From contig JADJWE010000004.1 in the NCBI GenBank assembly GCA_016716525.1, forward strand, positions 62,001 through 126,000: 64,000 bases of DNA. Reading direction: 5' to 3'. A program made the translations under genes and the position numbers. The notes beneath the pieces were generated by a model. That model saw only the letters and a list, made by a program, of their open reading frames with translations, searched no databases and had not been told where the DNA came from. How positions within the stretch are numbered: position 1 is the stretch's first letter; the number at the start of each line of letters is the position of its first letter. Positions 35,582 to 44,373 of this stretch are shown here, in pieces. Source of the DNA: Candidatus Flexicrinis affinis. Its GTDB lineage: Bacteria > Chloroflexota > Anaerolineae > Aggregatilineales > Phototrophicaceae.

Positions 35582-36838
35582 ATGCGCAGCAAGACATTGA
35601 ATTCCATCCTTCTTATCGTGGTCCTGTGCATGGCGGCGTTCGGCGTTGCGGCGCAGGATCAGATCAGCATTACCGTCGCGGGCTGGTCGTCCAACCCCGC
35701 GGAAGACGCCGCGTTGCAGGCGCGCCTCGACGCGTTCATGGCCGAGAACCCGAACGTCTCGGTCGCTTTCGTGCCGTCCAGCGACCACACCGTGACGATG
35801 CAGACCGCGTTCGCCTCCGGCGAGTATCCGCAGGTCTTCTACGTCGACAGCTCGCGCCTGCCCGACTGGGTTGAGGCGGGTGTTGTCGCCGTCGGCGAGG
35901 ACGAGATCGAGAACCCTGAAGGGTTGTATCCCGACCTGCTCGACATCTTCACGCTCGATGGCGTGACCTACTGCCCGGCCAAGGACTTCTCGACCATGGC
36001 GCTGCAGTACAACAAGGATCTGTTCGACGCGGCCGGCCTCGAGTATCCGAACGCCGACTGGACGTGGGACGATCTGCGCGCTGCGGCCGAAGCCCTGACC
36101 GACGCCGATGCCGGCGTAATCGGTCTGGTCACCCCGCCGAACTTCGAGCGTTGGCTGCCGTTCCTGTATCAGGCCGGCGGTGATCTGTTCGATGAGGACG
36201 GCAATCTGGCGCTTGACAGCGATGCGGGTCGCGCGGCGCTCGAGTTCTACGTCGGCTTCTCGACCGATGGCATCGGCGGAACTCCATCGTCGGTTGACTC
36301 GGGCTGGGGCGGCGAGGCGTTCGGTCTCGGCCGCGCCGCGATGGCGATGGAAGGCAACTGGGTAATCCAGTTCCTGCTCGACAACTACCCCGACCTGAAC
36401 TGGGGCGTCACGGAACTGCCGGCTGGTGAGGCGGGCGAAGCGACCATGGCGTTCACCGTGTGCTACGGCGTTGCGGCCAATATCGAGGGCGCCGAGGCGG
36501 AAGCCGCGTGGGATGTCGTGAACTTCCTGACCAATGACGAAGGCGCGCTGTCGGTTGCCGAGAGCAGCTTCGGCCCGATGCCGACCCGTATCTCTGCGGC
36601 TGAGGCCTACATCGAGAGCTGGGAAAGCCGCACCGAGGGCGCGAACGTCGATGCACAGGACTTCAACGCCTTCATCGCCGGCAGCGAATACTCGCACCGC
36701 TGGCAGCTTCCGGTCGGCTACGGCCCGTTCGTTGACGCGTTCAACGCCGGCCTCGAGCAGGCGTTCACCGGGTCGATCACGGTGGATGACATGATCTTCG
36801 AGGTCACGCTCGTCGCTGAAGAGATTCAGGGCGGCTAG
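35582..36838 (+). CDS. Extracellular solute-binding protein, family 1 (sugar)
   Basis: 418 aa, with GGAGGT 9 bp upstream of ATG 35582. The signal peptide is residues 1-24 (LLIVVLCMAAFGVAAQ). Mature lobe marks are ITVAGWSSNPAEDAAL, PQVFYVDSSRLPDWVEAG, YCPAKDFSTMALQYNKDLFDAAGL, GRAAMAMEGNWVIQFLLDNYP and AWDVVNFL. It resembles the maltose/multiple-sugar binding proteins. It is the first gene of the rightward operon, followed by a hairpin and the two permeases. With GH65 and beta-phosphoglucomutase downstream, an alpha-linked glucose disaccharide or oligosaccharide is the likely ligand (inference). Confidence 0.9.
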   Translation: MRSKTLNSILLIVVLCMAAFGVAAQDQISITVAGWSSNPAEDAALQARLDAFMAENPNVSVAFVPSSDHTVTMQTAFASGEYPQVFYVDSSRLPDWVEAGVVAVGEDEIENPEGLYPDLLDIFTLDGVTYCPAKDFSTMALQYNKDLFDAAGLEYPNADWTWDDLRAAAEALTDADAGVIGLVTPPNFERWLPFLYQAGGDLFDEDGNLALDSDAGRAALEFYVGFSTDGIGGTPSSVDSGWGGEAFGLGRAAMAMEGNWVIQFLLDNYPDLNWGVTELPAGEAGEATMAFTVCYGVAANIEGAEAEAAWDVVNFLTNDEGALSVAESSFGPMPTRISAAEAYIESWESRTEGANVDAQDFNAFIAGSEYSHRWQLPVGYGPFVDAFNAGLEQAFTGSITVDDMIFEVTLVAEEIQGG

Positions 36839-36853
36839 CTCCGTGATGCAAGG

Positions 36854-36890
36854 CGGGCGCGGCGTATGATTTCGCATACCGCCGCGCCCG
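36854..36890 (+). terminator. Hairpin between binding-protein and permease genes
   Basis: Ten-bp GC arms CGGGCGCGGC and GCCGCGCCCG with an inner GTATG/CATAC pairing, followed by TTTATAT, 15 bp beyond the binding-protein stop. It has the same position as the hairpin in the leftward operon and probably gives partial termination. Confidence 0.75.
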
Positions 36891-37016
36891 TTTATATAGT
36901 GGCGCGCTCGGACGTGCCGCGAACCCGTCTCCCGGCACCACCGATCAGCGGTTAGCCGCGCCTACGTCATTGGCCTTCGCCGGTCCGGCTTCATCCGCAG
37001 AACTGGGGCACCCGAT

Positions 37017-38384
37017 ATGGCAAGCATGACAAGCACTCAGCCGCCCGCCGCAGCGACGATGGCGGACAAGCGCCGCGAGGAGACCATCGCCGGATATCTC
37101 TTCATGTCCCCGATGATGGTCATCTTCATGATATTCCTCTTTATTCCGATCGCGTTCGCGCTGTTTGTTAGTTTTACGAACTGGAACGGCATCACGCCGC
37201 TGGGTCAGACTCAATCGCAGACGACGGGCGCCGTGCAGTTCACGAACCTGACCGCCGATCCGGTCACGATCCCAGCCGGCACGATCGTCACGACCGAAGG
37301 CAACAACCCCGTACGCTACGAGCTGACCGCCGACGTCACGCTCGCGTCGGGGGCCGAAGCAACCGCCGAGGGAACGATCGTCGCGCTTGACGAGTTCGCC
37401 GGGTCGGACGGAAACACCCGCCGGGACAGCATCACGGTGATCGAGGGCGACCTCGCCGAAACCGTGAGCGTGACCAACCCTTCAGCGCTGGCGGGCGGGC
37501 AAGACAACGCCTATGAGTTCGTCGGGCTCGAGAACTATCAGGATCTACTGTTCGAACAGGGCATCCGGCAGCGCGATTTCTTCCTCTCGCTCAAGAACAC
37601 GGTCTATTTCGTGCTCGGCGTGGTGCCGGCGCAGACCGTGCTGGCGCTGGTCTTGGCCGTCATCGTGAATCAGAAGTGGCTCAAGGGAAAAGGGTTCTTC
37701 CGCACAGCGTTCTACTTTCCGTCGATCACGTCGTCGGTCGTGATCTCGATCATCTTCATGTGGCTGTTCACCCGCGGCGGCGTGGTCAACGTGCTGATCG
37801 GCGCGCTGTTTCCGAACTACGACGGGGTGACATGGTTGAACGACCCGAACGGGGTGATCCACAATGCCCTCGGATTGGTGGGCGTGACGCGCGACACGGT
37901 CGGCGACTGGGCTAGCTCGCGGGTTGCCGGCTTGACGCTGTGGGACTGGATCAGCGGGCCAAGCGTAACGCTGTTTACCATCATGATCCTGAATACGTGG
38001 ACGACCATCGGCACACTGATGATCATCTACCTCGCCGCGCTGCAAGGCATTCCGCCGCAGGTCTACGAGGCGGCGGCCATCGACGGCGCGACCACTTGGC
38101 AGACGTTCCGGCGCATCACCGTGCCGCTGCTAGCCCCGACGACCTTCTTCGTGGTGACGCTTGGCTTGATCGGCACGTTTCAGGTCTTCGACCAGATCGC
38201 CGTCATGACCAGCGGCGGGCCGGCCAAGACCACGCTAACGATCGCGTATATCGTGTACTCGAACGGCTTCAACAATTCGCAGATGGGCTTGGCGGCGGCG
38301 ACCGCGCTGATCCTGTTTGCGATCATCTTCTCGTTCACCCTGATTCAGCGGCGCATTACCCGCGAATCGGTCGATGCGTACTAA
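37017..38384 (+). CDS. Carbohydrate ABC permease (MalF type) with baseplate-J-like insertion
   Basis: 455 aa. TM1 is at about 26-52. Residues 64-163 form an inserted outside domain with GAVQFTNLTADPVTIPAGTI, GTIVALDEFAGSDGN and VTNPSALAGGQDN. This pattern of a Thr-rich strand, PAGT, IEG and SVTNP...GGxD is the one seen in baseplate J/gp47-like domains. The normal core then resumes with YEFVGLENYQDLLFEQG. Five more TM segments follow, with the ATPase-docking YEAAAIDGATTWQTFRRITVPLL split around the EAA motif. Standard MalF-like proteins of this group are about 300 aa. Later loops near 265-310 are also longer than usual. It partners the MalG-like subunit 12 bp downstream. Confidence 0.85.
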   Translation: MASMTSTQPPAAATMADKRREETIAGYLFMSPMMVIFMIFLFIPIAFALFVSFTNWNGITPLGQTQSQTTGAVQFTNLTADPVTIPAGTIVTTEGNNPVRYELTADVTLASGAEATAEGTIVALDEFAGSDGNTRRDSITVIEGDLAETVSVTNPSALAGGQDNAYEFVGLENYQDLLFEQGIRQRDFFLSLKNTVYFVLGVVPAQTVLALVLAVIVNQKWLKGKGFFRTAFYFPSITSSVVISIIFMWLFTRGGVVNVLIGALFPNYDGVTWLNDPNGVIHNALGLVGVTRDTVGDWASSRVAGLTLWDWISGPSVTLFTIMILNTWTTIGTLMIIYLAALQGIPPQVYEAAAIDGATTWQTFRRITVPLLAPTTFFVVTLGLIGTFQVFDQIAVMTSGGPAKTTLTIAYIVYSNGFNNSQMGLAAATALILFAIIFSFTLIQRRITRESVDAY

Positions 38385-38396
38385 GGAGGCGGCGAC

Positions 38397-39368
38397 ATGG
38401 CGACAACTGCAATGACTCGATCCGCCCCGGCGGAGACAGCGGGCGGCGGGGGTGGCGGCCTCGGGCGGCGCCTGCTCACGATCTTCGGGCTGAGCTTCCT
38501 GATCCTGTTCGCGCTGATCCAGACCGTCCCGTTCGTATTGACGATCTCCAACTCGTTCAAGTGCTTGCCGGGGACGCGCCAAGCACCGGAAGCGTTCATT
38601 CCGTCGCAGCTCAACTTCATCGACTGCCGCACGGCGTCCGGCGCGTCGATCCCGCTTGAGGACTCGGTCAGCGGGCTGACCTTCAAGCCGTCGATGGAAG
38701 GCTACGACGAAGTGCTGGGCACCTATCCGTTCCCGTCGTGGTTCGCCAACACGGTGATCTACGCCGTGTTCGTGACGGTGCTGCGGCTGGCGTTCGACTC
38801 GTTGGCGGGGTACGCGCTGGCGCGCATGGACTTCCCGGGCAGGCGCATCATGTTCTTCGTCGTGCTCGGCACGCTGATGATCCCGGCGGTCGTGCTGATC
38901 ATTCCGCGCTTCATCATCCTGCGCGAGATCGGCATCCTGAACACGTATCAGGGGCTGATCTTCGCGCTGGCGGCCGATGCGTTCGGCGTGTTTCTGATGA
39001 AACAGTTCTTCGAGTCGATCCCGACCGAGATCGAGGAGGCGGCACAGGTGGACGGCGCGAACCGCTTTACGATGTTCTTCCGCATCGTGCTGCCGATGGC
39101 CACGCCCGCCCTTACCGCGCTGACGATCTTCAGCTTTCAGGGGACGTGGAACAACTTCATGGACGCGCTGATCATCGTCGGCGGCAAGGCGGACTTGTGG
39201 AACCTGCCGTTGGGCATGGCGCAGCTCAGGGGGCAGTTCGGGGAGACGTTGGAGTGGAACACGTTCCTCGCCGGGGCGGTGTTTACCACCATTCCGATGG
39301 CGATCCTGTTCTTTGTCTTCCAGCGCTACTTCGTCGAAGGCGTGAGCTACTCGGGCCTCAAGGGATAA
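38397..39368 (+). CDS. Carbohydrate ABC permease (MalG type)
   Basis: 323 aa, with AAGGAGG 8 bp upstream of ATG 38397. A Gly-rich N-terminus (AGGGGGGLG) precedes TM1. The first outside loop (about 58-110) is some 40 residues longer than usual and holds two Cys (FKCLPG, FIDCRTA) that could form a disulfide. The core has FANTVIYAVFVTVLRLAFDSLAGYALARM across TM2-3, EAA loop IEEAAQVDGANRFTMFFRIVLPM and the terminal GVSYSGLKG. It completes the transmembrane pair of the rightward importer. Confidence 0.9.
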   Translation: MATTAMTRSAPAETAGGGGGGLGRRLLTIFGLSFLILFALIQTVPFVLTISNSFKCLPGTRQAPEAFIPSQLNFIDCRTASGASIPLEDSVSGLTFKPSMEGYDEVLGTYPFPSWFANTVIYAVFVTVLRLAFDSLAGYALARMDFPGRRIMFFVVLGTLMIPAVVLIIPRFIILREIGILNTYQGLIFALAADAFGVFLMKQFFESIPTEIEEAAQVDGANRFTMFFRIVLPMATPALTALTIFSFQGTWNNFMDALIIVGGKADLWNLPLGMAQLRGQFGETLEWNTFLAGAVFTTIPMAILFFVFQRYFVEGVSYSGLKG

Positions 39369-39399
39369 TGATGGCGAGCGTGTGCGGTGGAGGTGTCCG

Positions 39400-40035
39400 A
39401 TGATCGAAGGGCTGCGCGTGGTGCTGCGGGCGCTCAACGACGTGCGCCGGCAGGGGTACGTGTACATCTGGGCGAACCTCGCCTTTATCGTGCTCAGCCT
39501 GCCGGTCGTGACGATGCCGGCGGCGCTGGTGGCCCTGTTCACGGTCAGCCATCGCGCGCAGACCGAAGCGCGCGGCGCCGACATGGACTTGTTCTGGGAG
39601 ACGTTCAAGGCGCACATCTGGAAGGCGCTGCCATGGGGGCTGGCGATGGCCGTGTTCGGCGTCGTGGTCGCCAGCAACCTGATCAGCTATGCGGCCTTCA
39701 CCGGGCCTGTGATCCAGATCCTGCGGGTCGGGTGGATGCTCGGGGCCGTCGTCTGGATGGGGCTGCTGCTGTACACTTGGCCGCTGTATCTCGAGATGGC
39801 CGAACCTGACGTATGGGGTGCGTCGCGCAACGCGATCGTGATGGTGCTGCGCAATCCGTTCTTTTCACTGACGATCATTGCATGCGTCGCGCTGCTGTCG
39901 GTGATCAGCACCGTGCTGATCGCAGCGTGGCTCGTGCTGACATGGGGCGCCGTTGGCGCGATTGGAAGCGCCGCGGTGATTGACCGCGTGGCGGCCGTCC
40001 GCAGCGTGCGGAGGGAGAATGCCTTCAATTCGTGA
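39400..40035 (+). CDS. DUF624 (YesL-like) membrane protein
   Basis: 211 aa from ATG 39400, with GGAGGT 5 bp upstream. Five membrane segments: VYIWANLAFIVLSLPVVTMPAA, the paired helices at 75-125, and LTIIACVALLSVISTVLIAAWL. The opening GLRVVLRALNDVRRQGYVYIWANL is typical of YesL/DUF624 proteins. These are encoded beside sugar ABC transporters and glycosidases in many Gram-positives and Chloroflexota, with unknown role. The 3' end overlaps the LacI gene by 17 bp. Confidence 0.8.
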   Translation: MIEGLRVVLRALNDVRRQGYVYIWANLAFIVLSLPVVTMPAALVALFTVSHRAQTEARGADMDLFWETFKAHIWKALPWGLAMAVFGVVVASNLISYAAFTGPVIQILRVGWMLGAVVWMGLLLYTWPLYLEMAEPDVWGASRNAIVMVLRNPFFSLTIIACVALLSVISTVLIAAWLVLTWGAVGAIGSAAVIDRVAAVRSVRRENAFNS

Positions 40036-41014
40036 TGTGGCCGAAGAGGCCGGTGTATCGGTTGCGACTGTCTCGCTTGTCCTGAACGAAAAAGGGGCGA
40101 TCAGCCCGGAAACGCGGCAGCGGGTGCTCGAGGTTGTCGATCGGCTCGGGTACATCCGCAGTTCGCGCGCGCGCAGCCTGCGCGACAACCAGAGCCGCGT
40201 CATCGGCTATGCGTGGGACAAGCAGCGCAGCGAGTTCAACCCGGTGCTCGACAGCTTTCTGTACGCCATCCTGCGCAACGCGGAAGCCCACGGCCGCAAC
40301 GTACTGGTGTTCAGCGCCGAGGACAGCACCGATGTCGCCATTTACCGCGAACTGGCGGCGACCAAGCGGGTCGACGGGTTCGTTTTGAGCCATACCGTGC
40401 AGGACGATCCGCGGTTTGTGTACCTGCACGAGGCCGGTGTTCCGTTCGTCGCGTTCGGGCGCAGCAACACGCCGCTGGACGACGAGGTGTTCTGGGTCGA
40501 CGTGGACGGGCAAAGCGGGACGCACGCCGCCACCGAACACCTCATCAGGCACGGCCATCAACGGATCGGGTTCGTCGGGTGGCCGGTCGGCTCGGTGTCC
40601 GGCGACAGCCGTTGGTTGGGGTACATGCGCGCCATGCGCGAGTGCGGTGTTGAACCGCCGGCCGCATTGGACGTGCGCGTTACGAATCATGTGCGCGAAG
40701 GGTACGAAGCCGGTCGGCGCTTGCTCGATCTTGAAACCGCGCCGACGGCTGTGGTGTGCGTCAGCGACGTGCTGGCCGCTGGCGTGATGCGAGCGTTCGC
40801 GGCGGCAGGCGTGCAGATCGCGGTCACCGGTTTCGACGACACGCCAATCGCCGAATTCATGCATCCGTCACTGACGTCGCTGCGCCAGCCCGTGAGCCGG
40901 GCCGCGGAAATCCTGATCGAGATGCTTGTGGCGCAGTTGGACGGGCAGCCCATCAGCTCGCGGCAGGTCCTGATCCAGCCTGAGCTGGTGATCCGCGGGA
41001 GCAGCACGATATAG
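40019..41014 (+). CDS. LacI-family transcriptional repressor
   Basis: 331 aa from ATG 40019, with GGAGGGAG just upstream, starting inside the DUF624 gene. The N-terminal HTH is IRDVAEEAGVSVATVSLVLN, where Leu replaces the usual Arg of VSRVLN. A hinge-helix region follows (YIRSSRARSLRDNQ). The periplasmic-binding-like effector domain includes FVLSHTVQDDPRF, TEHLIRHGHQRIGFVG, GYEAGRRLLD, AVVCVSDVLAAGVMRAFAAAG and VTGFDDTPIAEFMHPSLTSLRQP. It most likely represses the operon in which it lies through the operator at 35385-35405 and responds to a sugar. Confidence 0.9.
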   Translation: MPSIRDVAEEAGVSVATVSLVLNEKGAISPETRQRVLEVVDRLGYIRSSRARSLRDNQSRVIGYAWDKQRSEFNPVLDSFLYAILRNAEAHGRNVLVFSAEDSTDVAIYRELAATKRVDGFVLSHTVQDDPRFVYLHEAGVPFVAFGRSNTPLDDEVFWVDVDGQSGTHAATEHLIRHGHQRIGFVGWPVGSVSGDSRWLGYMRAMRECGVEPPAALDVRVTNHVREGYEAGRRLLDLETAPTAVVCVSDVLAAGVMRAFAAAGVQIAVTGFDDTPIAEFMHPSLTSLRQPVSRAAEILIEMLVAQLDGQPISSRQVLIQPELVIRGSSTI

Positions 41015-41152
41015 CGTTTGATGGGTGGGCGTTAGGGACAGTCTGGATCGCCCGGCGGTACGGCAGCAATGACCTTATTCGGGCGTAGGGATATGCTTCG
41101 CCCGCATGACAACAGCGAAAGACCCGGAAGGACGAGAGAGAGGGGACGTGCG

Positions 41153-43369
41153 ATGAACCTTTACGAGCAGCGTCTATGGCAGGTCAAGGAAGCGCCTTTC
41201 AGGGCTAACGACATCGCCCATACCGAGACGATTTACACCATCGGCAATGGGCTGGTAGGCGTGCGCGGGGCGTTCGAAGAAGGCTATCCGGGCGAGTCGG
41301 CGACGGTGCTTGCCGCCGGCGTGTTCAACCACGCGCAGGGCCAACTGGTGCCGGAGCTTCCGGTCCTGCCCAATTGGCTGTCGTTTCGCGTCCGGGTTGA
41401 CGGCGAGACGTTCGTCATGCACGCCGGGCGGGTCATCGGCTTCGAACGCGTGCTGGACCTGAAGACGGCCACGCTCAGGCGCGGCGTGTTGTGGCTAAGC
41501 CCGAATCGTGTCACGCTGCGCGTGCTGTTCGAGCGCTTCGCCAGCCTCGACAACCCGCATGTCATGGCGCTGCGCGTGATGGCGCAAGTCATGAGCGACG
41601 GCGACCACACGCTGGAAGTTATCGACGCGCTGGACGCCACCGGCAATAACCCGATGAACGTCGATCACTGGTCCGAGCGGGCGCTGAGCGTGGATGGTGC
41701 CACGCTGCGCTTCGACGGGACGACGTCGCAGAGCGGGTATCGGGTGGCGATGCACGCGCACACGTCGACAGATGTCGATGTGTCGTGGAGCGATGACCCG
41801 GCAGTCCGGATGGCGGCGCATAAGGCGACCGTGCAGGTCGCTCAATACGACAAGGTGACATTCACCAAGATTGTCGCGCTGCATACCACGCGCGACACCG
41901 ACGATCCCGCGGCCGCGGCGGAGCGTACGCTCCAAGCCGCAGTGGCGGCCGGATACGACGCGCTTAAGGCGGCGCACGATGCCGCGTGGTCGGATGTGTG
42001 GCGGCGCATGGACGTTGTCATCGAGGGCGACGAACTGGCCCAGCTCGCGGTGCGCTTCAGCACGTACCACATTATGATCGCCGTGCCGACGCAGGACGAA
42101 CGCGTGAGCATCGGCGCCAAGACCCTCAGCGGTTTCGGCTACAAGGGGCACGTGTTCTGGGACACCGAGCTGTTTATGGTGCCGCCGCTTACGCTGTGCT
42201 ATCCGGAACGGGCGCGATCGCTGCTGATGTACCGCTATCACAACCTGCACGGGGCGCGCGAAAAGGCGCGCGAGGCCGGCTTCGAAGGCGCGATGTATCC
42301 GTGGGAAAGCACCGACACCGGCCTCGAAACCACACCACGGTGGGCCAACGAGTTGAACGCGCAGGGCGAACGCATCCGGATTTGGACCGGCGACAACGAA
42401 CAACACATCAGCACCGACATCACCTACGCCATCTTGCAGTACTGGCGCTGGACGGGGGACGAACGGTGGTTCCTCGACTACGGCGTGGAAATGGTGCTCG
42501 ATACGGCGGTCTTCTACGGGAGCCGCGCCGAGTGGAACGCGGACGCCGGCCGCTACGAGCTGTCGATGCAGATCGGCCCGGACGAGTACCATGAGAACGT
42601 CGACAACAGCGTGTTCACTAACCGCATGACGGCGTGGCACCTCGAGCAAGCCCTGCACGTGTGGGAATGGCTGACGACCCATCATGCCGATGTGGCGCGG
42701 CGGCTCGGAGCGGCGCTCAAGATCGACGAAACGCGGCTCGGGAAGTGGAGCGACATCGTCGCCAAGATGTGGATCCCGACCAGCGATCAAGGCGATGGCG
42801 TGGTCTTCGAGCAGTTCGAAGGGTTCTTCGACCGGCTTAAGCCGATCCCGCTGCACGATTTCAGCCCACGCACGGCCAACATGGATTGGCTGCTCGGCCA
42901 TGCCAAGACGCAGTCGTCGCGCGTCATCAAGCAGGCCGATGTCGTGATGATGATGGCGCTGCTGGGCGATCAACTGGGCGACCGCGAATTCCTGATGCGC
43001 AACTGGGAGACGTACTACCCGGTGGTCGACCACGGCTCGTCGCTCAGCCCGTCGATCCACGCGTGGGTTGCGTCACGTCTCGGGCTGATCGAGACGGCCT
43101 ACGAGCTGTTCATGTACGCCGCTGCCATCGATCTCGAAGACCGCAAAGGCAACGTGCGCGACGGTATTCACGCCGCCAGCGCGGGCGGACTGTGGCAGGC
43201 GGTCGTGTTCGGCTTCTTGGGCCTCAAACTGACCGAGTCCGGGCCGCAGATCGACCCGGCGCTGCCGCCGCATTGGCACCGCGTCAGCGTGACCGTGCAG
43301 TGGCATGGCCGTCCGGTTCATTTGGAAGCGCGCGCTGGCCAAACCGAGACCGCGAAGGAGCAGCAGTGA
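41153..43369 (+). CDS. GH65 family disaccharide phosphorylase/hydrolase
   Basis: 738 aa from ATG 41153, with GAGAGGGG 8-9 bp upstream. GH65 order: N-terminal beta-sandwich (ETIYTIGNGLVGVRGAFEEGYPG), helical linker, and (alpha/alpha)6 barrel with GYKGHVFWDTELFM, YPWESTDTGLE and the general-acid Glu in IGPDEYHENVDNSVFTN. The phosphate-site region KQADVVMMMAL follows, and a C-terminal beta-sheet closes the protein. Phosphorylases of this family split maltose, trehalose, kojibiose or nigerose with phosphate to beta-glucose 1-phosphate. The beta-phosphoglucomutase gene coupled to it (GTGA overlap) supports phosphorolysis; the disaccharide is not decided. Confidence 0.9.
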   Translation: MNLYEQRLWQVKEAPFRANDIAHTETIYTIGNGLVGVRGAFEEGYPGESATVLAAGVFNHAQGQLVPELPVLPNWLSFRVRVDGETFVMHAGRVIGFERVLDLKTATLRRGVLWLSPNRVTLRVLFERFASLDNPHVMALRVMAQVMSDGDHTLEVIDALDATGNNPMNVDHWSERALSVDGATLRFDGTTSQSGYRVAMHAHTSTDVDVSWSDDPAVRMAAHKATVQVAQYDKVTFTKIVALHTTRDTDDPAAAAERTLQAAVAAGYDALKAAHDAAWSDVWRRMDVVIEGDELAQLAVRFSTYHIMIAVPTQDERVSIGAKTLSGFGYKGHVFWDTELFMVPPLTLCYPERARSLLMYRYHNLHGAREKAREAGFEGAMYPWESTDTGLETTPRWANELNAQGERIRIWTGDNEQHISTDITYAILQYWRWTGDERWFLDYGVEMVLDTAVFYGSRAEWNADAGRYELSMQIGPDEYHENVDNSVFTNRMTAWHLEQALHVWEWLTTHHADVARRLGAALKIDETRLGKWSDIVAKMWIPTSDQGDGVVFEQFEGFFDRLKPIPLHDFSPRTANMDWLLGHAKTQSSRVIKQADVVMMMALLGDQLGDREFLMRNWETYYPVVDHGSSLSPSIHAWVASRLGLIETAYELFMYAAAIDLEDRKGNVRDGIHAASAGGLWQAVVFGFLGLKLTESGPQIDPALPPHWHRVSVTVQWHGRPVHLEARAGQTETAKEQQ

Positions 43370-44013
43370 TCGATACAACCGGTTTCATCTTCGACCTCGA
43401 CGGCGTGATTACCGACACGGCGGAATACCACTTTCGCTCGTGGCAGCGGCTCGCGCAGGAGTTGGATATCCCGTTCGACCGGCACGACAACGAAGCCCTA
43501 CGCGGCGTACCGCGCCGGCGCAGCCTCGAACTGGTCCTCAATGGGCGCGAACTGCCGGAAGATGAGATGCAGCGGCTGATGGAGCGCAAGAACGCGTACT
43601 ACCGCGACTTTCTGCACGATATCACGCCGTCCGACCTGCTGCCCGGCGTGGGCGACTTCTTGGACGAGGCGCGCGCGATGGGCGTGGTGCTTGGCCTCGG
43701 GTCGGCGTCCAAGAACGCCCGCGACGTGCTGGACCGGCTTCAGATCACCGACCTGTTCAGCGCGATCGGCGACGGGCACAGCGTCGTCAATCAGAAGCCC
43801 GCGCCGGACCTGTTCGTCTGGGTTGCGGGCCGGCTCGACCTGCCGCCCGACCGCTGCGTGGTGTTCGAAGACGCGGAGGCCGGAATCGACGCGGCAAAGG
43901 CGGGCGGATTCTGGACGATCGGTATCGGGCCGGAGGGGCGAGTGGGTCACGCGGACCGCATCGTCGACGGCCTGCACGCGGTGAAGGCGCGCGACTGCCT
44001 GCCGCCGTTGTGA
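43366..44013 (+). CDS. pgmB: Beta-phosphoglucomutase (HAD superfamily)
   Basis: 215 aa from GTG 43366, which overlaps the GH65 stop; AAGGAG lies 6 bp upstream. HAD motif I is FIFDLDGVITDTAEYH (nucleophile and acid/base Asp pair), the cap has ALRGVPRRRSLELVLNG, motif II is GLGSASKNA, motif III is the Lys of NQKPAPDLF, and motif IV is VVFEDAEAGIDAAKAGG. It converts beta-glucose 1-phosphate, the product of the GH65 phosphorylase, to glucose 6-phosphate for glycolysis. Length and motifs are standard. It is the last gene of the rightward operon. Confidence 0.92.
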   Translation: MIDTTGFIFDLDGVITDTAEYHFRSWQRLAQELDIPFDRHDNEALRGVPRRRSLELVLNGRELPEDEMQRLMERKNAYYRDFLHDITPSDLLPGVGDFLDEARAMGVVLGLGSASKNARDVLDRLQITDLFSAIGDGHSVVNQKPAPDLFVWVAGRLDLPPDRCVVFEDAEAGIDAAKAGGFWTIGIGPEGRVGHADRIVDGLHAVKARDCLPPL

Positions 44014-44091
44014 TGGACGGGTGGTAAAGCCACGCGCAAGCGCTGCCGCCGAATGCACGCGAAAATCGGCAACCCTTCCATTCGACCACAA

Positions 44092-44123
44092 AACCGGCCC
44101 GGAGCGTTCACTCCGGGCCGGTT
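44092..44123 (+). terminator. Hairpin ending the rightward operon
   Basis: Perfect 13-bp arms AACCGGCCCGGAG and CTCCGGGCCGGTT around CGTTCA, 78 bp after the pgmB stop. The T tract is short, but the stem is very stable. The rest of 44014-44373 holds no gene and should contain the promoter of the ABC ATPase unit. Confidence 0.75.
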
Positions 44124-44373
44124 GCATCGTGTACAGGATTGACACCAACTCGCACTAGGAGTAGCGTCCAAAGGAACGGCTATCGCCTGCGTGCAACTGG
44201 AAACGACGGCGTTTCGTAGTCAGATGAGTCCCGACGATCCAAAAGAAGACGATTAGTCATGGCAGTCGGGCCGGATAGGCCGGGGCCCATCCAAATCAGT
44301 TCTCGTCCGCCGCTGCTTGAGCGCAGCCGGACGTTTTGTCACGGGTGCACATTGACACGGAAACGAGGCGGGA

